From the NCBI RefSeq assembly GCF_004136635.1, contig NZ_NOIU01000001.1, positions 868,001-932,000 on the forward strand: a stretch of DNA of 64,000 bases, read 5' to 3'. Each line of letters begins with the position of its first letter. Position 1 is the first letter of the stretch. The notes under the pieces are model-generated. The model was not told the origin of the DNA. It made no database searches and saw only the letters and a program-made list of their open reading frames with translations. This DNA comes from Rothia halotolerans. GTDB taxonomy: Bacteria > Actinomycetota > Actinomycetes > Actinomycetales > Micrococcaceae. A program made the translations under genes and the position numbers. This document shows, one piece after another, positions 59,644 to 64,000 of this stretch.

Positions 59644-60036
59644 GTGCGTGAGTTCGACGTCGTCCTCCTCGCCCCCGACTCGGCACATGCCTACCGCCGG
59701 TGGCTCGACGGGGACCCGGCCGGCATCCCCCTGGCGGCGGAGGCCCCGGAGCCGATCGCGTACGTCCTCTCGCCGATGCCGTGGACGTTCTGGCTCGGCG
59801 TCGGCCTGGCCTCGGCGGGGAGGCTGACTCCCGTGCTGACCTTCAAGAACGCCGTGCCGGTGATGGACCTGCCGGGAGACCCGGAGGCACCGGAGCCCCT
59901 GAATCCCCTGCCGCTCGCACCGGCGCTGCGCCGGAGGATGGACGCCAGGCTGCTCATCCACAACCCGGGGCTGGGCGGCTTCCTCGAGGAAATCCGTGAG
60001 GCGACCATAGAACGACTGGCCGGGGATTGTCGTTGA
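59644..60036 (+). CDS. Hypothetical protein
   Basis: The protein has 130 residues starting VREFDVVLLAPDSAHAYR, GTG 6 nt after GGAAGGAG; an ATG at 59608 is an alternative. It is soluble and Pro/Ala/Leu rich, with a MPWTFWLGVGLASAGRLTPVLTF segment that might be a buried helix. The end has an acidic-basic helix EEIREATIERLAGD. No family is recognised. The gap before it (59391-59643) holds nothing clear apart from a run of nine G's at 59493-59501. Confidence 0.6.
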   Translation: MREFDVVLLAPDSAHAYRRWLDGDPAGIPLAAEAPEPIAYVLSPMPWTFWLGVGLASAGRLTPVLTFKNAVPVMDLPGDPEAPEPLNPLPLAPALRRRMDARLLIHNPGLGGFLEEIREATIERLAGDCR

Positions 60037-60181
60037 GCGGGGATGTTTCGGCCGCCTCGCGCTACGGCGTCGTCGGAAGCCACTCCCCGCAACTCGCCCC
60101 GCCGCTCAGGCCGCCCCACTGCTACGCTGACGAGGCAAGACACCGGTCGGTGACCGACCGCCGAGGCGAGCGGAGGGAACC

Positions 60182-61204
60182 ATGAGGGTCAGCCCCCAGG
60201 GCACGAGGAGCCGATCGGCTCGCCTGCGCCTCGGCGCGGCCCTCATCGCGCTGCTGCTCCTCGCGACCTCCTGCTCCCCGGGAGGCACGGGGGACGGGGT
60301 GACGCCGTCGGGCTCCGGCTCCCCCGCCTCCAGTCCCACGCTCTCCGGCGACGTCGTCGCAGATCGGGACGAACCCCTGGTCAAGCGGGTCCGCTACCCA
60401 GTGCAGGGAGAGGCGGACCCGAGCCAGAACTGGGGAGACCTCTATCTGCCGGCCGGGCGGCACCCGGAGAAGTCGGTTCCGCTGGTGGTGCTGATCCACG
60501 GAGGATCCTGGCGGTCCGGGGCGGGTGCCGCGTCCTTCGACGGTTACGCGGACTACCTGGTGAGCCGCGGCATGGCGGTGTACAACATCGAGTACCGCCG
60601 CGTCGGCTCCGGGGGCGGCTGGCCGATCACCTTCACCGACGTCGCCGATGCCCTGGACTTCATCCCCGAGCTCAGCGAGGAGCATCCCGAGTTCACGACC
60701 GACGACGAGCTGGTGGTGGGCTACAGCGCCGGCGCGCAGCTGGCCGCCTGGGCCGGGAGCCGGGACTCCGCGGAGGAGCACGAGCTCGGCGCCCATCCGC
60801 GCTTCGTCCCCACCCGGGTCCTCTCGCTCGCCGGGCCCCTCGACATGACCTACGGGGCGAAGCACGGCGACGGGAGCATCGTCGACGTCCTCGGCGGCTC
60901 CCCCGAGCAGGTCCCGGAGCGCTATGCCGACGTCGACCCCATCCAGAACATCGACCCGGCGGTGCCGGTCGTGGCGGTCCACGGCACGGCGGACACCAGG
61001 GTCGCCCCGGAGAACTCCCAGCGGTACATCGAGGCCCTCCGCGAGCGGGGCGGCCGCGGCGGCCTGCATCTGCTGAAGGGGGAGACCCACGGATCCCTCT
61101 TCGACGCCCAGGGAGCGCACCACGCCGAGATCCTGGACCTCATCGTCCAGACTTCGGAGGCGCCCGCGGATCAGGTGGGCGTACCCTCCCCCTCGCCGGG
61201 CTGA
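60182..61204 (+). CDS. Alpha/beta-hydrolase lipoprotein (BD-FAE/esterase-like)
   Basis: The protein has 340 residues with start MRVSPQGTRSRSARLR after GCGGAGGGAACC. Signal peptide with lipobox LLATSC (lipidated C31), then a Ser/Gly/Pro-rich linker. The hydrolase core has the oxyanion motif VVLIHGGSWRSG, nucleophile elbow VVGYSAGAQLAAW, acid residue in HGTADTRVAPENS and catalytic His in KGETHGSLFDAQ. It is an extracytoplasmic esterase or feruloyl-esterase-like enzyme. Substrate unknown. Confidence 0.88.
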   Translation: MRVSPQGTRSRSARLRLGAALIALLLLATSCSPGGTGDGVTPSGSGSPASSPTLSGDVVADRDEPLVKRVRYPVQGEADPSQNWGDLYLPAGRHPEKSVPLVVLIHGGSWRSGAGAASFDGYADYLVSRGMAVYNIEYRRVGSGGGWPITFTDVADALDFIPELSEEHPEFTTDDELVVGYSAGAQLAAWAGSRDSAEEHELGAHPRFVPTRVLSLAGPLDMTYGAKHGDGSIVDVLGGSPEQVPERYADVDPIQNIDPAVPVVAVHGTADTRVAPENSQRYIEALRERGGRGGLHLLKGETHGSLFDAQGAHHAEILDLIVQTSEAPADQVGVPSPSPG

Positions 61205-61294
61205 GACCGGCGAGCAGCTGGCGGACGACGTCGGGAGGGGAGGTCCCACGGCGTCGGTGTCGTGCGGAATAGCACCCCACGCGGCGGGGTTGTG

Positions 61295-62323
61295 ATGCAC
61301 GTGAGCAAGAAGATCGGCTTCCTCTCCTTCGGGCACTGGACGCCACACCCCACCTCGTCCACGCAGAGCGCCTCGGACGCGCTGCTCCAGAGCATCGACC
61401 TGGCCGTGGCCGCCGAGGAGGTCGGGGCCGACGGCGCCTACTTCCGCGTCCACCACTTCGCACGCCAGCTCGGCTCGCCCTTCCCGCTGCTCGCGGCGGC
61501 TGGAGCCCGGACCAGTCGCATCGAGATCGGCACCGGCGTCGTGGACATGCGCTACTCGAATCCGCTGACCTTCGCCGAGGACGCCGGGGCCGCTGATCTG
61601 ATCTCCGGGGGAAGGCTCCAGCTGGGGATCTCCCGCGGCTCGCCCGAGCAGGTGATCGACGGCTGGCGCCACTTCGGCTTCGAGCCGGCCGAGGGAGAGT
61701 CCGACGCGGACATGGCCCGCCGCCACACCGAGACCGCGCTGGAGGCCATCTCCGGCCGCCAGTTCGCGCGGCCGAACCCGCGGCCGATGTTCCCCAACCC
61801 GCCCGGCCTGCTGCGCATCGAGCCGCACTCGGAGGGGCTGTGGCGTCGCATCTGGTGGGGAGCCGGCTCGGACGCGACGGCGCGTTGGGCCGCGCAACGG
61901 GGCATGAACCTCATGTCCTCGACGCTGAAGGACGACGAGTCCGGCGAGCCCTTCCACGTCCAGCAGCGCAGGCAGATCGAGGCGTTCCGCGAGGAGTGGG
62001 GGCGGCACGAGCACGGATTCGAGCCGCGGGTCTCGGTCTCCCGCTCGATCTTCCCGATCGTCAGCGACCTGGACCACCGTTACTTCCTCGGCAGCGGGGA
62101 ACGCAGCGACCAGGTCGGCTACATCGACAGCACCCGCTCGGTCTTCGGCCGCACCTACGCGGACGAGCCCGAGGCGCTCGTGGAGCAGCTCCGCGGGGAC
62201 GAGGCGATCCAGGCGGCGGACACGCTGCTGCTGACGGTGCCGAATCAGCTGGGGGTCGCCTACTGCGCGTCGGTGATGGAGAACTTCATACGGTATGTCG
62301 CGCCCGCCCTGGGGTGGCGGTAG
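61295..62323 (+). CDS. LLM-class flavin-dependent oxidoreductase (luciferase-like)
   Basis: The protein has 342 residues starting MHVSKKIGFLSFGHW; the ribosome binding site is weak, and an in-frame start at 61262 exists. Luciferase-like barrel features: AAEEVGADGAYFRVHHFAR, RIEIGTGVVDMRYSNPLTFAEDAGAADLISGGRLQLGISRG, typical of FMN/F420-using LLM monooxygenases. The C-terminal GVAYCASVMENFIRYVAP ends the family domain. Cytoplasmic. Substrate unknown. Confidence 0.88.
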   Translation: MHVSKKIGFLSFGHWTPHPTSSTQSASDALLQSIDLAVAAEEVGADGAYFRVHHFARQLGSPFPLLAAAGARTSRIEIGTGVVDMRYSNPLTFAEDAGAADLISGGRLQLGISRGSPEQVIDGWRHFGFEPAEGESDADMARRHTETALEAISGRQFARPNPRPMFPNPPGLLRIEPHSEGLWRRIWWGAGSDATARWAAQRGMNLMSSTLKDDESGEPFHVQQRRQIEAFREEWGRHEHGFEPRVSVSRSIFPIVSDLDHRYFLGSGERSDQVGYIDSTRSVFGRTYADEPEALVEQLRGDEAIQAADTLLLTVPNQLGVAYCASVMENFIRYVAPALGWR

Positions 62324-62859
62324 AAGCGCCTCGTCGCTCGGCCAGCAAACTCCTCGCAGAGAAGCGACGGCTCTTGCTCGAGAAGGCAGATCATATTGGA
62401 ACGCTTCACAGGGCTCTTACCGCCGCGGGAATCCAGAACGTGCGCGAGCTTCGAACTCGAGTTCCCCGGATGTGTCGAAGCCTTCAGCGGCAGTCCTGTC
62501 GATCCCGCGGAGCGGCCAAGCCTCACCCGCTCGCGATCGCGCATGTTTTCGCTGGTGAGCGACTATGTCTGAGTCGAGGACGGGGAGGGATGCCCAACCA
62601 CCGCCTGCCCTTCACCACCTTCCCCTAGGCTGAGCAGCCCCCTCGTGGGAGACGGAGGCCTCTCACCGGCTCGGCGGTGGCCGCAACGATCACACCCGGA
62701 ACGAGTCGGAGGAGAGCCAAGACCCTACCCAATATCCAATAGGATATGTAGTCTGGAGGGAATCCGCGTACCCGGACGGGGAGCCCCGGATGACGTGCGC
62801 GGAACAGAGGCGCCGGCTCGCAGAGTCGCGCAGCACGACGAAGACAAAGGAGTTCTCGC
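62324..62859. other. Long gap with a possible gene relic
   Basis: This is 536 nt with lower GC than its surroundings. From about 62396 to 62572 one frame reads as a plausible protein end (FPGCVEAFSGSPVDPAERP, then MFSLVSDYV and a stop) and could start at a TTG preceded by GAAGGCAG, 58 residues in all. I cannot name it and no longer frame joins it. A region with an AT-rich spot (62728-62760) precedes the next gene and probably carries its promoter. Confidence 0.35.
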
Positions 62860-63831
62860 ATGCCCATCTCGACCGTAACCATCGTCGGCGCCGGCTATAT
62901 GGGAGGTGGGATCGCCCAGGTCCTCGCCATCGCCGGCTTCGACGTCCGGCTCGCCGACGTCGACGTCGAGGCCGCTGACCGCTCCCTCGCCCGCCTGCGC
63001 CAGGAGGCCCGCGACTTCGAGGACCAGGGCCTGTTCGCCCCCGGCAGCACCGCGCTCGTGGAGGAGAACATCTCCGCCGGGGGCACCATCGAGGAGGCCG
63101 TCGCGGACGTCGACTTCATCGAGGAGGCCGTGTTCGAGCGCCTCGACGTGAAGCGCGAGGTGCTCGGTCGCATCTCCGAGCACGCGCGCCCCGACGCGAT
63201 CATCGGCACGAACACCTCGACCATCCCGGTCAAGGAGCTCGAGAGCGCCGTGAGGAACCCCGAGCGCTTCCTCACGGTGCACTTCTCCAACCCGGCTCCG
63301 TTCATCCCCGGCGTCGAGCTCGTCGCAGGCGAGGCGACGTCCCCCGAGACGGTCACCTCGGTCAAGGAGCTGCTCGCCCGCTCCGGCAACGAGGGAGCGC
63401 AGGTGGCCGATACCCCCGGCATGGTCCTGAACCGCCTGCAGTACGTCCTGATGAAGGAGGCGACCGCGATCGTCGAGGAGGGCGTGGCCACGGCCGACGA
63501 CGTCGATACGATCGTGCGCTCGACCTTCGGCTTCCGCCTCGGCTTCTTCGGCCCGTTCGCGATCGCCGACCAGGCCGGCCTCGACGTCTACGCGAACTGC
63601 TTCGTCACCTTCGAGGATGCCTTCGGCGAGCGCCTCGCGACCCCGGCGATGCTCACCGAGGCGGTGGCCGAGGACCGCAAGGGCGTCAAGAACGGCCAAG
63701 GACTGCTCGGCGACTACGACGACGCCACGCGCGATGAGCTCATCGCCTACCGCAACCGGGCCTACGCGAAGATGGCGCAGCTCCTCGCCGAGCTCGGGCC
63801 GGCGCCCCGCCCGGCACCGCGAGCCGACTGA
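62860..63831 (+). CDS. 3-hydroxyacyl-CoA dehydrogenase family oxidoreductase
   Basis: The protein has 323 residues, ATG after AAAGGAGTTCTCGC. The N-terminal Rossmann motif is VTIVGAGYMGGGIAQVLAIAGFDVRLADVD, followed by IIGTNTSTIPVKEL and the catalytic region LTVHFSNPAPFIPGVELV with the His. The C-terminal dimerisation domain is shorter than in full fatty-acid enzymes. Such stand-alone proteins oxidise 3-hydroxy acids or hydroxyacyl-CoA. With the GntP-like permease downstream, a hydroxy-acid catabolic pathway is likely. Confidence 0.88.
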   Translation: MPISTVTIVGAGYMGGGIAQVLAIAGFDVRLADVDVEAADRSLARLRQEARDFEDQGLFAPGSTALVEENISAGGTIEEAVADVDFIEEAVFERLDVKREVLGRISEHARPDAIIGTNTSTIPVKELESAVRNPERFLTVHFSNPAPFIPGVELVAGEATSPETVTSVKELLARSGNEGAQVADTPGMVLNRLQYVLMKEATAIVEEGVATADDVDTIVRSTFGFRLGFFGPFAIADQAGLDVYANCFVTFEDAFGERLATPAMLTEAVAEDRKGVKNGQGLLGDYDDATRDELIAYRNRAYAKMAQLLAELGPAPRPAPRAD

Positions 63832-63875
63832 CCCAGGCCGACCCGGCCGTCCCACACACGTCAACGGAGATACCT

Positions 63876-64000
63876 GTGGAAGACCTCGTCCTCGCAGAGC
63901 GGCCGATCTGGCTGCTCCTCACGATCGCGGTGGTCGCGATCGCCCTGCTGCTGGTCCTCATCATCAAGGTGAGGCTGCACGCCTTCTTCTCCCTGCTGAT
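63876..64000 (+). CDS. GntP-family (gluconate:H+ symporter type) permease, N terminus
   Basis: GTG start 6 nt after GGAG; the gene continues past the window. The visible 41 residues are VEDLVLAERPIWLLLTIAVV then a hydrophobic stretch and LIIKVRLHAFFSLL, matching the first helix and the conserved K-x-x-x-x-x-F motif of GntP permeases. The preceding dehydrogenase gene is only 44 nt upstream, so an operon is likely. Confidence 0.75.
   Translation, partial: MEDLVLAERPIWLLLTIAVVAIALLLVLIIKVRLHAFFSLL

Overview
This 64 kb window is chromosomal DNA from a very high-GC Gram-positive actinobacterium. Codons end almost always in G or C, GTG starts are common, and Shine-Dalgarno sites are strong. The C50-carotenoid operon, the DUF4235/DUF3618/holin-like trio and the mycothiol-type DinB protein are all actinobacterial traits. 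My best guess is a Micrococcales member close to Dermabacteraceae/Brachybacterium, inferred from gene content and not proven. I saw no rRNA, tRNA, CRISPR array or insertion sequence.

0-18 kb, envelope and stress region: the end of a YihY/BrkB protein, a three-gene minus-strand membrane operon (holin-like, DUF3618, DUF4235), a PRC-barrel/DUF2382 protein, an unusual SDR-TspO fusion, a CPBP protease, a nitroreductase, a diacylglycerol-kinase-like lipid kinase, a zinc alcohol dehydrogenase, a CDF metal exporter with a small binding lipoprotein, a CBS protein, a large-subunit catalase, a pyruvate-oxidase-like ThDP enzyme and a KGG-repeat protein. Several of these families are general-stress proteins in Bacillus. 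An unusually AT-rich gap (about 16.79-16.96 kb) precedes a metallo-beta-lactamase-fold hydrolase.

18-28.4 kb: an isochorismatase-like hydrolase; a type III polyketide synthase translationally coupled to a methyltransferase; then an L-arabinose locus (sugar-porter MFS, LacI-type regulator, divergent araB-araD-araA) with matching palindromic operators before the transporter and before araB.

28.4-41.9 kb, beta-glucoside regulon: two BglG/LicT-type antiterminator elements (RAT overlapping a terminator) precede two PTS permeases, an IIBC without IIA and a complete IIBCA. A GH1 6-phospho-beta-glucosidase follows the second, and the LicT antiterminator gene lies downstream, behind a run of 35 cytosines and a 20-bp perfect palindrome. 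A glycosyltransferase is coupled to licT and a HAD phosphatase follows. A PLP enzyme and an MFS transporter sit between the two PTS genes.

41.9-51.1 kb: a probable operon of a GltS-type symporter, a YtcJ-like amidohydrolase and a PII protein with a NifI1-like T-loop; then a six-gene C50 carotenoid operon (crtE-B-I-Ye-Yf-Eb) in which every junction is a 4-nt overlap.

51.3-64 kb: a membrane protein with a long acidic tail, a flavin-type oxidase-like protein, class Ib ribonucleotide reductase nrdI-nrdE-nrdF, an AbiE-type toxin-antitoxin pair with an apparently leaderless antitoxin and a frameshifted toxin, a lipoprotein esterase, a luciferase-like monooxygenase, a hydroxyacyl dehydrogenase and the start of a GntP-type permease. 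The AbiE pair and the gap near 62.4 kb have weaker GC bias than their surroundings and look accessory.
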